Shown here in pieces: positions 55,725 through 64,000 of a stretch of DNA of 64,000 nt (positions are counted from its first letter, which is position 1; every line of letters begins with the position of its first letter). Source of the stretch: Galeopsis tetrahit (lineage: Eukaryota; Streptophyta; Magnoliopsida; Lamiales; Lamiaceae); assembly GCA_963675135.1 (NCBI GenBank), contig OY776120.1:16582001-16646000 (forward strand). Direction: 5' to 3'. The position numbers were made by a program, and so were the translations under genes. Below the pieces are notes generated by a model that was not told where the DNA came from, made no database searches, and worked only from the letters and a program-made list of their open reading frames with translations.

Positions 55725-58700
55725 CTACCTCGAGCTCATGCCGGTCAATTCGGCACACAAATCATGCTTCTCACGAGTAACCACCTTAGTCATCATATCC
55801 GCATAATTTTTTTCGGTGTGAATTTTCTCGAGCTTCATAAGTTGTTTCTCCAATACCATTCTAATCCAATGGTACCTCACATCAATATGCTTCGTTCGAG
55901 CATGATACATGGAATTTTTGCTCAAGTCAATAGCACTTTGACTATCACAAAAAACCACATACTCCTCTTGCTTCAAACTCAATTCTTTGAGAAATCTCTT
56001 CATCCACATCATCTCTTTGCCAGCTTCGTTCGCTGCAATGTACTCTGCCTCAGTGGTGGATAAGACAACACACTTTTGTAACTTTGATTGCCATGAGACA
56101 GCTCCCCCTGCGAATGTAAACAAGTAGCCTGAAGTGGATTTCCTCCCATCGAGATCACCTGCCATGTCTGAATCTGTGTATCCCACGAGAGTCGACTTCG
56201 AACTTCCAAAACTCAAGCATGATTTTGAAGTTCCTCTCAAGTATTTGAATATCCACTTTACGGCCTCCCAATGATCTTTTCCTGGATTGGAAAGAAATCT
56301 GCTCACCAAGCTAACAGCTTGAGCAATATCCTGTCGTGTACACACCATGGCGTACATCAAAGAACCAACTGCAGAGGAATAAGGAATTGTTGCCATCTCT
56401 TCTCTCTGCTCTCGAGTCGTGGGACAAGATTTCTTACTCAACTTGAAGTGGTTAGCAAGTGGCGTGGACACGGGCTTAACATGTTTCATGTTGAACCTCT
56501 CAAGTACTTTCTCAATGTACTTTTCTTGTGACAACCACAATTTTCCAGCCTTTCTGTCACGAGTAATCTCCATGCCCAAAATCTGTTTTGCTGAGCCTAA
56601 ATCCTTCATGTCAAAGGATTTGGACAGCTCCCCCTTCAACCTGCTAATCGACACAATATCCTTTCCCACAATCAACATATCATCAACATAAAGCAACAAA
56701 ATAATGAAGTTACCATCAGGGAAGTGTTTGACATAAACACAATGATCTGCCTCTGTTCTTTTATAACTTTGGCTAGCCATAAAAGAATCAAACTTCATGT
56801 ACCACTGTCGTGAAGCCTGCTTCAAACCATACAGGCTCTTCCTCAATTTGCAGACCAAGTGTTCCTTTCCCTTGACCTCAAAACCTTGTGGTTGATTCAT
56901 GTATATGTTCTCCAATAACTCTCCATGCAAGAATGCTGTTCGAACATCAAGCTGCTCAATCTCCAGGTTCAAGCTAGCTGCTAATCCCAACACAATGCGA
57001 ATAGAACTCATCTTCACCACCGGTGAGAATATCTCATCAAAGTCAACTCCCTTCTTCTGAGTAAATCCCTTGACGACCAATCGTGCCTTGTGTCTGACTA
57101 CCTTATCACCATCTTTCTTTAGCTTGAATACCCACTTGTTCTTCAGAACTCTTTTACCCTTAGGCAGCTCAACCAAATCAAAGGTATGATTCTTGTGTAA
57201 AGAATCCATCTCTTCTTGCATCGCCTCAAGCCACTGATCTTTGTCTTTGAGGGAATATACCTCCTCAAAGTTCTCTGGCTCCCACTCATCCGTAATCAAC
57301 GCCCAATCTGAACTCGAATACAGTGTATTCGGCCTTCGATTTCTCACTGGTCTTCCACCATGTTCTGCATTTTCTGGTGGTGCATGTTGAATCTCCTGCT
57401 CAACATCTCCCGGTTCTTGGACAACTGGATCTGGGTCAAGTGCAGTTGGGTCATCATTTTCCATCCCAACTTCATCTTCATTCTCAACTTCTTCTCTACC
57501 ATTTTCAGCATCAATGGTAGGAATCTCATATGGTGTTAGATCAACAACACCAGTAGGCATCGGAGTGGAGGTCTCCCCCTTCTTCAAATCTTCCATCGTC
57601 TCACTTTCATGGAAGATGACATCTCTACTCCTCACAATCGTCTTCTTCTCTGGATCCCATAATCTGTATCCGTACTCTTCATCTCCATATCCAACAAATA
57701 TGCAAGGTGTAGATTTGCTATCTAACTTGCTTCTTTGCTCCTTCGGTACGTGCACAAAGGCTTTGCATCCGAACACCTTCAAGTGGGAATAGGAGGCATT
57801 TTTCCCACTCCATACTCTCTCTGGAATATCAGAATCCAAAGGAACTGATGGAGATCGATTGATCAAATAACAAGAAGTCAACACAGCTTCACCCCAGAAT
57901 GACTTGGGTAGCTTGGCCATCCTTAGCATACATCTCACTTTCTCCATAATGGTTCTGTTCATCCTCTCTGCCACACCATTATGTTGAGGAGTTCCCGGAA
58001 CAGTTCTTTCATGTCTAATCCCACGCTGAGCACAATAAGTCTTGAACTCTCTAGAAGTGTACTCGCCACCATTATCAGTTCGTATACATTTCAGCAACTT
58101 TCCTGTCTGTCTCTCAACCATAGTGTGAAACCACTGAAATTTCTGAAATACTTCACTCTTGTTCTTCAAGAAGTACACCCAAGTCTTCCTTGAAGCATCA
58201 TCAATGAAAGTGAGGAAATATTTATTTCCACCCAACGACTCCACCTCGAAGGGACCACAAACATCAGAATGTATTAGCTCCAATACAACATCTTTTCGAT
58301 TAGAATGTGAACGAAAAGAAATTCTATTTTGTTTGCCTAATAAACAATAATGACAAGGGTGGAGTGACTTACTTTGAGCAGTAGGAATCAGATATTCTTT
58401 GGCCAGGATGTGCAATGCTTTCTCACTCATGTGTCCCAGCCTGTTGTGCCACAAATTTGGTGAAGATTCATCCTCGGCTGCAAATAATTGGTCTCGAGCC
58501 ATCTTAAGCTTCGTCCGGTACAGCGTACAACAAAGTTTTCCTTTGCCAACCAACAAAGAACCCTTCACAAGCTTCCAATTACTATTTGTGAATTTTTGCT
58601 CGTATCCCTCTCTATCAAGGACATTAACGGCAATCAAATTGTGGCGCAACTGTGGAATATGTCTCACATTTTTCAGTGTCAGTGTGAATCCCAAATCAGT

Positions 58701-59723
58701 CTCAACAACCATATCTCCAATGCCAATAACCGGTGCAACACTCTTGTTTCCCATGAACAAGTGACCATAATCTCCAGCTTTGTAGTTTGTAAACAACTCT
58801 CTCTTCGGAGCACAATGATGAGAAGCACCCGAATCAACTATCCACTCAACGTTGGGATTCTCCACATGGAGACACTCATCGCTAACACAAACTACAGTCT
58901 GAACATCATCGGAGTGAGTGACAATGGCTGCTGTATTTTTATCTTCTGACTTCTTCTGATTCTCTTCCCTTTGCTCTTGCTTCCAAATTCTGCAATTTCT
59001 CTTCATGTGGTTGGATCCACAACAATGGTAATATTTGAATCTCTCCTTGGACTTAAACCTGTTGTCTCTTGATTTACCACGACTTTTAGGTCCTCTACTC
59101 TTGCTTCTACCTCTATTCTCGGTGACAAGTGCTTGCGAAGAACTAGACCCAGATTCCTTTCTTCGAGTCTCTTCATTGAACATACTCTCTTTAACCACGT
59201 TCAACGTCAACTTTCCATTCGGAGCTGTATTACCGAGCGTCACCACCATAGTCTCCCAGCTATCAGGTAGAGAGCTCAACAAGAATAAAGCCTGCACCTC
59301 ATCATCGAATGCAATATTCATGGTAGAAAGTTGATTTACCAAGTCTTGAAAAACATTCAAGTGCTCTGCTACAGAACTCCCATCTTTGTACTTCAAGTTC
59401 ACTAACCTTCTGATAACAAAGGCCTTGTTCTGCGCATTCTTCCTCTCATACAATTCTTGCAACTTTTTCCACAAATCACACGGATCTGTCTCCTTAGCCA
59501 CATGGTGAAAAACACTGATATCTACCCACTGTCTGATTGTACCAATTGTCTTTCTACTAAGCTTCTCCCATTCCTTGGCTTCCATACTTTCGGGCTTAGC
59601 ATCTTTTCCTTCAACAGGATCATACAAATCTTTACAGTACAGTAAATCCTCCATCATGGGATTCCATATTGAATAATTTTCTGCAGTCAACTTAATCATC
59701 GAGCTATTACCAATGCCCTCCAT
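55725..59723 (-). CDS. Gag-pol polyprotein of element G
   Basis: 1332 residues from ATG at 59723, open throughout. Gag (LTAENYSIWNPMMEDLL, then AEHLNVFQDLVNQL) is followed by a zinc knuckle at residues ~229-242 that reads YYHCCGSNHMKRNC: the first Cys of the usual CX2CX4HX4C is Tyr. Protease VDSGASHH near 300. Integrase zinc finger (WHNRLGH..CHYC) and core (HSDVCGP, RTDNGGEY, NGVAERMNR). RT with QLDVRTAFLHG and YVDDM near 1010. RNase H with GYTDSDMAGD, STTEAEYIAA and FCDSQSAI. Near RNase H, CTRQDIAQ replaces the common CTRPDIA. Tnt1/Tork-like. Only these substitutions, not stops, argue against activity. Confidence 0.95.
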   Translation of the reverse strand: MEGIGNSSMIKLTAENYSIWNPMMEDLLYCKDLYDPVEGKDAKPESMEAKEWEKLSRKTIGTIRQWVDISVFHHVAKETDPCDLWKKLQELYERKNAQNKAFVIRRLVNLKYKDGSSVAEHLNVFQDLVNQLSTMNIAFDDEVQALFLLSSLPDSWETMVVTLGNTAPNGKLTLNVVKESMFNEETRRKESGSSSSQALVTENRGRSKSRGPKSRGKSRDNRFKSKERFKYYHCCGSNHMKRNCRIWKQEQREENQKKSEDKNTAAIVTHSDDVQTVVCVSDECLHVENPNVEWIVDSGASHHCAPKRELFTNYKAGDYGHLFMGNKSVAPVIGIGDMVVETDLGFTLTLKNVRHIPQLRHNLIAVNVLDREGYEQKFTNSNWKLVKGSLLVGKGKLCCTLYRTKLKMARDQLFAAEDESSPNLWHNRLGHMSEKALHILAKEYLIPTAQSKSLHPCHYCLLGKQNRISFRSHSNRKDVVLELIHSDVCGPFEVESLGGNKYFLTFIDDASRKTWVYFLKNKSEVFQKFQWFHTMVERQTGKLLKCIRTDNGGEYTSREFKTYCAQRGIRHERTVPGTPQHNGVAERMNRTIMEKVRCMLRMAKLPKSFWGEAVLTSCYLINRSPSVPLDSDIPERVWSGKNASYSHLKVFGCKAFVHVPKEQRSKLDSKSTPCIFVGYGDEEYGYRLWDPEKKTIVRSRDVIFHESETMEDLKKGETSTPMPTGVVDLTPYEIPTIDAENGREEVENEDEVGMENDDPTALDPDPVVQEPGDVEQEIQHAPPENAEHGGRPVRNRRPNTLYSSSDWALITDEWEPENFEEVYSLKDKDQWLEAMQEEMDSLHKNHTFDLVELPKGKRVLKNKWVFKLKKDGDKVVRHKARLVVKGFTQKKGVDFDEIFSPVVKMSSIRIVLGLAASLNLEIEQLDVRTAFLHGELLENIYMNQPQGFEVKGKEHLVCKLRKSLYGLKQASRQWYMKFDSFMASQSYKRTEADHCVYVKHFPDGNFIILLLYVDDMLIVGKDIVSISRLKGELSKSFDMKDLGSAKQILGMEITRDRKAGKLWLSQEKYIEKVLERFNMKHVKPVSTPLANHFKLSKKSCPTTREQREEMATIPYSSAVGSLMYAMVCTRQDIAQAVSLVSRFLSNPGKDHWEAVKWIFKYLRGTSKSCLSFGSSKSTLVGYTDSDMAGDLDGRKSTSGYLFTFAGGAVSWQSKLQKCVVLSTTEAEYIAANEAGKEMMWMKRFLKELSLKQEEYVVFCDSQSAIDLSKNSMYHARTKHIDVRYHWIRMVLEKQLMKLEKIHTEKNYADMMTKVVTREKHDLCAELTGMSSR

Positions 59724-59745
59724 GGTCCGAGCCTAGTTTAACCTA

Positions 59746-59758
59746 GGCTCTGATACCA
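59746..59758 (-). other. Primer binding site of element G
   Basis: On the minus strand TGGTATCAGAGCC, an exact match to the standard tRNA-iMet primer site, one base after the 5' LTR. The ATG follows only 22 bp later. Confidence 0.92.
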
Positions 59759-59759
59759 C

Positions 59760-60440
59760 TGTTGTGGAAGGTGCCAAAATCAGAGTCGATTGCTCGGCGC
59801 AGCGGAATGCACAAAAGCAACAATCACTTTCCACAAAAGCTCAATAGACAACGGACCAAATATACAAATTAACTACAAAAATTAAATACGCAATAACACC
59901 AAGATTTTTACGTGGAAAACCCCTTCACAAGAGGGTAAAAACCACGGGACCCCGTCCAGCAAAATACTCCACTATATTAAATGGGAATACAAAGTTTCCT
60001 TCTCTATTACAAATAGAGGAATCAACACCAATATCACCAAACTATCCTCAAGAATACTATTCTTAGAACACACAATAAACATAGGAAGAGAGCAAACTAA
60101 TACAATGAGAATGAAACTATCAATTTCTCGTTGTACCTCTCGGAGACGATTCGTGAAAATCTACTCCAACCAAAATGAAGAGCACGTCGCCACGAGCTCC
60201 CCCTCGAAATTTGAGACAAAACGGTGAAGAAACGAGTGCTCACGAGACAAACCCTTCTTCTCCCTTTCTCTTTTTCTTTCTCTCCCCTGTTTCTTTTCTT
60301 GGTTTCTGTCAATTGGAAAAAGGCACGACTACTGCCCTTCTCACCAAAACAATTCAAGTTTTGGGCCAAAACATTATTACCAAATTTGTGGGCTTCTTTA
60401 ATTGTTTCTTGGGCCCAACTATAATTGGGCAAGCCCAACA
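59760..60440 (-). repeat. 5' LTR of element G
   Basis: 681 bp. On the minus strand it begins TGTTGGGCTTGCC and ends TTCCACAACA. Confidence 0.95.
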
Positions 60441-60445
60441 GTAAG

Positions 60446-61693
60446 AACCCAATTATTGATTCAAATCCGCTACCGAACACACCAACAAGGAAAACATGAG
60501 TAATGTATTTAAACTTCAGCACATCATTAAAAATGTCTCAAAGAAACACATCCAACCAACAGAATCAGAAACTTCAAATACCACTAGTAGGACAAGGTGA
60601 ATAGTAGATTCCTTCTGGATATTGTAATCAGCAAAAGTCCTTCCATCCTCTAATTGTTTCCAGCAAAGATCAACCTTGAACAAGCTATAGTGAACTAAAA
60701 TAAATTATTACACGTGTAAGTAATGCTATAGTGTATGTGAAGTAAAAATATATTGTTGGCCCCAATAACAAAAGAATAATAAATAATAAATGTTGCTATA
60801 ATTGAACAAGCTAGATAGAGTCAAATTATACAAAATATCAACTAATACTATAGTATTTTTGAACTAATACTATTGCTTAAGAGAACTTATACCATTGCTT
60901 TTAAGAACTAATACGATTAACATAACAATGTAGAGAATATTCAATTGAGACAATAGAGTAAAATCTTGTTAAACTATTTAAATGAATGGTGTAATTAATT
61001 ACCATTGTCTTACTTAGATGACGTTGTTCTTCCTCATTCTACTATTCCATTTAATTTTCTATTAAAAGAAAGTTTGAAATGCACCAAAACAACTACCATA
61101 CTCCTAGTGACAAAAGTAGAAGTTTTAAATCCATTGAAAAGAAGCAGATATTAAAACTATACTATATACTGCACAATCCCATATTTAAACCCAATTCAAT
61201 GTTAATTAGAAATACATATGAAACTTAAAAAAGCTTGAAATCGCATCTACTTGGAGTGGATGCAGTCATGCAACAGCTATAGTATGTACGTATATCTTCT
61301 ATTGAATTCCGCATTTCAAGTCACAAAACTTGAACAAGTAAACTATTCTTCTAAATTGCAACACTCGGTCCTATTTTTATTATATCAATAAGATACAAAA
61401 TTTGACATGTAAAACTATGTACTACAATAGAAAACTTGAAAATAAAAACAATATTTTATTGCTTTGCAGCAGACAATCTTGTCGAGATTTTCATTGAATT
61501 GAAACTAATTAAGAAACAATGACATTCAGCATAAACCTAAGCACAAGCATTCTAACTGGATCAATCCTACATAAGTTTTTTGAACAAATAAATATTTCCA
61601 GCCAAATCAACCAAACAAAACTATGTAAAATTGAAAGTGTGTGTGGGGTGGTATCTAGTGTTTAAGTAAAAAACAGAACAATGTTACACTGAA
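60446..61693. other. AT-rich DNA between elements G and E
   Basis: No gene or element boundary recognised. GAACTAATACTAT-like words occur around 60850-60910, similar in style to 54180-54420 on the other side of G, so this was one locus before G inserted. Confidence 0.5.
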
Positions 61694-62504
61694 TGTTGTG
61701 ACAATTAGTGTAGCATTAACTCTAACAGAATGTGAATAAGTAAACACAGTACACAGCGGAAGTCTAAAACACTAAAACACAATTCGAACACAATGGAATA
61801 ATTTTTAACATAGATTTTATTAATAACAAAACCTATGCTAAGCCTTACGGCGAAAAGTAACTTAGTTCCTAAGTTATACAAAAATGTCGTGTGAAATGTC
61901 TCAGCAATTACTTCAACATTCCACAAACGGAAACTACAATCGAGGCAGGTGCCTGAATCCGCAAACAGACTTAAGTGTAAAACACTGTCTAAAGAACTAA
62001 TCTAATCTTGTGATTCACTCTCACTCGATTCAAGACTAGAACAAAGTACACTGGAAGGCGGTATCCCTCGGCGTACGTTAAAAGATACAACTACTGACCA
62101 TAACTCCTAACTAGGGTTGAACGCTCAAGGAGGTGTTACTCGAATAGTGCATACTTTGAAATGAGAGGTTCTGGCGGTATTTATAGAGAAATACACAGCT
62201 TCTAGATCCTTCCATTATGAGATCCTATTTTTTAGGACCTCAACCTCCATGATCTTTCTAGATCATTCTGCCATCTTCCAGGTCGTTCTACAATGCTCCA
62301 AAGCCTTCTAGCACCTTCTCCAACCTTCTGGAATCTTCCAGGTTCCAGACTCTTGTAGAAGCTTCTAGAATCGTTCCTGAATGTGAGAGCATTTAGTACA
62401 ACATTTAATGTAACATTTCAGAAAAGACTTAGAATAAATCAAGGAAGGTCAAATTAAGATGTTGTTGATAATGTTAAAGCATTTAAGAGTTAACAACATC
62501 TACA
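61694..62504 (-). repeat. 3' LTR of element E, with heat-shock elements
   Basis: 811 bp. On the minus strand it starts TGTAGATGTTG and ends GTCACAACA. TATA box TATAAATA at 62185-62178. The U3 part (62190-62400) is dense in TTC and GAA triplets and in CTTCTAG words. Confidence 0.8.
62325..62381. promoter_or_regulatory. Two perfect heat-shock elements in the LTR of element E
   Basis: CTTCTGGAATCTTCC (62325-62339) and AGAAGCTTCTAGAAT (62357-62371) each contain three alternating TTC/GAA units spaced by exactly two bases, the binding pattern of heat-shock factors. A further TTCCTGAA pair lies at 62374-62381. They sit 140-200 bp upstream of the LTR TATA box in the direction of transcription. Binding is inferred. 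Confidence 0.72.
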
Positions 62505-62518
62505 ATCTCCCACAATTT

Positions 62519-63211
62519 GACCTTTCGACTACAACACACCTGATGCACATATATTTCTATACATACTCAGTATTATGTATTTAGGTATGTTGAACATCAA
62601 AGCTAAATACTAGTCAAGACAATACCTGTTGTAACCGTTTGATCAAATCAAAAGAAGATCAAGAATAATTTTACTAAGATCCGTGCCATAAGATCAAAGT
62701 AATCTTATTCAAAACCAAAACAAGTATAAACAGTACACTTGTTTACAAACATATAACATTTACAAAAATCAAAGATTAAATCAGAGCATATAAGGGTATA
62801 TACCAGATTAGTTCTAAGACTTATGTAAGACTCAAAAAACAAACAAACAAAAAACAAACAAGGACTAAACAATATAAACAGAGCAAAAACTATGAAACAT
62901 AAATAAACTAAACAAGGCATATTCATCATGCAGTAAGCAATTAATGATAGGAAAACAAATTAAGCAATAAGCAGTAATCAGATATCATTAGTGCAAACTA
63001 ATTTAAGCAAGATAAATATAGACAACCTATCAACTAGAAACAGTAAATATTGTATCAGAATAAACATAATTTTAACTTAAACATAACAGAATATCAAAAA
63101 CAAAAGTAGGACTGAAAATGGCATGAATTGCTATAACAATAGCAGCAGCATCAAGGTCCTGCACATGTGCAATCTGTACTTCAGTACTCCCCCTGTCTTG
63201 CATCATCTGTT
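62519..63211 (-). other. 3' untranslated region of element E
   Basis: AT-rich and without ORFs. Ends at the polypurine tract on the LTR side. Confidence 0.65.
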
Positions 63212-64000
63212 CTAGATATCAGCATAGAGGATTTCCATATCCTCATCTTCAGCAGCATCTGCAAACTTGTCTTCATCAGCCTCCTCTGGTTCCTCAATGA
63301 AACAAGTTGATGCAAAGAGTGCAACAACATTGTTAGCAGCAGCAGCATCAGGTACACCTTCAACATCTTCAGGATTCAGCTCTTCAATAACAACTCCAGA
63401 AGCTCTAGCTGAAGTGGAAGGTGGTACTCCCCCTGTTGTAGTGGAAAGTAGCCTGGTCCACTTGTCTTTGATGAACTGGAGCTCATCAATCTGGTCCTGT
63501 AAGTGCTGTAACTGCAGTAATATAAAAGATCTGGGAACAGAAAAAGTGGTGTCAGTGTTACCACCAATGTTCTCAGTATCTGGTGCAGCATTTGATGCAG
63601 CTGTGTTCTGTTCAGGTCTCTGTGCTGGTTGAGGTTGAGGTTGTGGTTGAGCAGGAGCTGGTCTTTGAGAAGAATTTCCAGGATTGTGCAAGGGCAGATC
63701 TTTCACTCTTTCACCAATGAGCAAAGCAGGTGAAATGGTGTATAAAGGAACCTTACCTCTAAGAACTTCAGTCTTCTTAGGGCTAAAACCATGCATCTTC
63801 AAGTATGAACATATAAGCACAGGGTATGGAAGGTTTCCTTTATCAGAAATGTCACCACTAAACTTCATCATGTGGTGGAAAATAGTCAATCCCAAATTAA
63901 ACTTCTTCAAAACCACTATCCTATAAAGCAAGATTGCTTGATCCTTTGTCACTTTGGTAGAGTTGGTGGAAGGTATCCAGTTATAAACAATCAATTTGTG
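63212..64000 (-). CDS. Env-like extra ORF of element E, C-terminal part
   Basis: Open from the right edge to TAG 63214-63212, at least 262 residues; the true start is off-window. VYNWIPSTNSTKVTKDQAILLYRI, KFNLGLTIFHHMM, NLPYPVLICSYL and GERVKDLPLHNPG match the conserved domain of the element D ORF. They are followed by a Pro/Gln linker, a short coiled coil (LLQLQHLQDQIDELQFIKDKW), LLSTTTGGVPP and an acidic end LYADI, again parallel to D (LSTPTGGV and LYGDI). Unlike D it has no internal stop in view. No membrane segment seen. Function unknown. Confidence 0.8.
   Translation of the reverse strand, partial: HKLIVYNWIPSTNSTKVTKDQAILLYRIVVLKKFNLGLTIFHHMMKFSGDISDKGNLPYPVLICSYLKMHGFSPKKTEVLRGKVPLYTISPALLIGERVKDLPLHNPGNSSQRPAPAQPQPQPQPAQRPEQNTAASNAAPDTENIGGNTDTTFSVPRSFILLQLQHLQDQIDELQFIKDKWTRLLSTTTGGVPPSTSARASGVVIEELNPEDVEGVPDAAAANNVVALFASTCFIEEPEEADEDKFADAAEDEDMEILYADI

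Larger units (their letters stand above)
55005..60440 (-). mobile_element. Copia LTR retrotransposon G, full length, open coding
   Basis: Two 681-bp LTRs (55005-55685 and 59760-60440) and the 5-bp target duplication GTAAG at 55000-55004 and 60441-60445. Primer site, uninterrupted polyprotein and polypurine tract are all present in minus orientation. LTRs differ by about 6 substitutions by eye with no indels. Structurally this is the most complete element in the window. Confidence 0.96.
61694..64000 (-). mobile_element. SIRE-like Copia element E, 3' end only, runs off the right edge
   Basis: On the minus strand: an env-like ORF entering from beyond 64000 and ending at 63212, a ~690-bp untranslated part, a polypurine tract (AAATTGTGGGAGAT, 62518-62505), then an LTR (62504-61694). 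The protein, purine tract and LTR start resemble element D, so they are related families. CTGAA (61689-61693) would be the target duplication. Gag-pol is expected to the right of the window. Confidence 0.8.

Noticed and set aside
55420..55806. Plus-strand frames in and next to the element G LTR
   Set aside because: The same frames recur at 60175-60444 in the other LTR, so they are LTR sequence.
57323..59334. Several plus-strand ORFs of 60-150 codons across element G
   Set aside because: All are antisense to the intact polyprotein and match nothing recognisable.

Overview
This window looks like repeat-rich nuclear DNA from a flowering plant, probably a eudicot. The evidence is the retrotransposon content: Copia elements primed by initiator tRNA-Met, an Athila-type element primed by tRNA-Asp, and a Tat-type Gypsy element. 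MULE, Stowaway and Helitron DNA transposons and a plant-type tRNA-derived SINE are also present. No species can be named from the sequence. I see one convincing host gene, an intronless berberine-bridge-enzyme-like FAD oxidase at 36684-38279. Almost everything else recognisable is a mobile element.

Left third (1-24.6 kb): a three-deep nest. A decayed Tat-lineage Gypsy element (C, 17973 to about 24.6 kb, its left part outside the window) was hit in its protease by a SIRE-like Copia (A, ending at 17970). A was then hit inside the integrase zinc finger by a young non-autonomous Athila-type element (B, 1486-9009, target duplication CAAAT). A carries a large env-like extra ORF after pol. C carries 3' tandem repeats and an antisense gene with introns.

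Middle (24.6-38.5 kb): an A-tailed non-coding retroposon (25483-26724), an AT-rich tandem array of about 346 bp period, and a 5'-truncated SIRE-like Copia (D, about 28150-34231). D contains a MULE-like insertion with a 9-bp target duplication. Next comes a 1.09-kb MULE-type element with long inverted repeats, then a 201-bp MITE, and directly downstream the oxidase gene.

Right third (38.5-64 kb): a candidate Helitron (38538-44901) interrupted by a near-intact Copia F (39771-44476), then a well-bounded Helitron of 5.27 kb (45035-50308) carrying a SINE. These are followed by a second copy of the non-coding retroposon, two Stowaway MITEs, duplicated segments, and a full-length minus-strand Copia with an open 1332-residue polyprotein (G, 55005-60440). 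At the right edge is the 3' end of another SIRE-like element on the minus strand (E, 61694 to beyond 64000). Its LTR has two perfect three-unit heat-shock elements upstream of a TATA box.

The most interesting points are the heat-shock-element LTR of E, the repeated ACTGATCT motif shared by the LTR and the pre-env spacer of A, the antisense intron-containing gene of C, the two-copy non-coding retroposon family, and the Helitrons. All counts, distances and alignments were made by eye.
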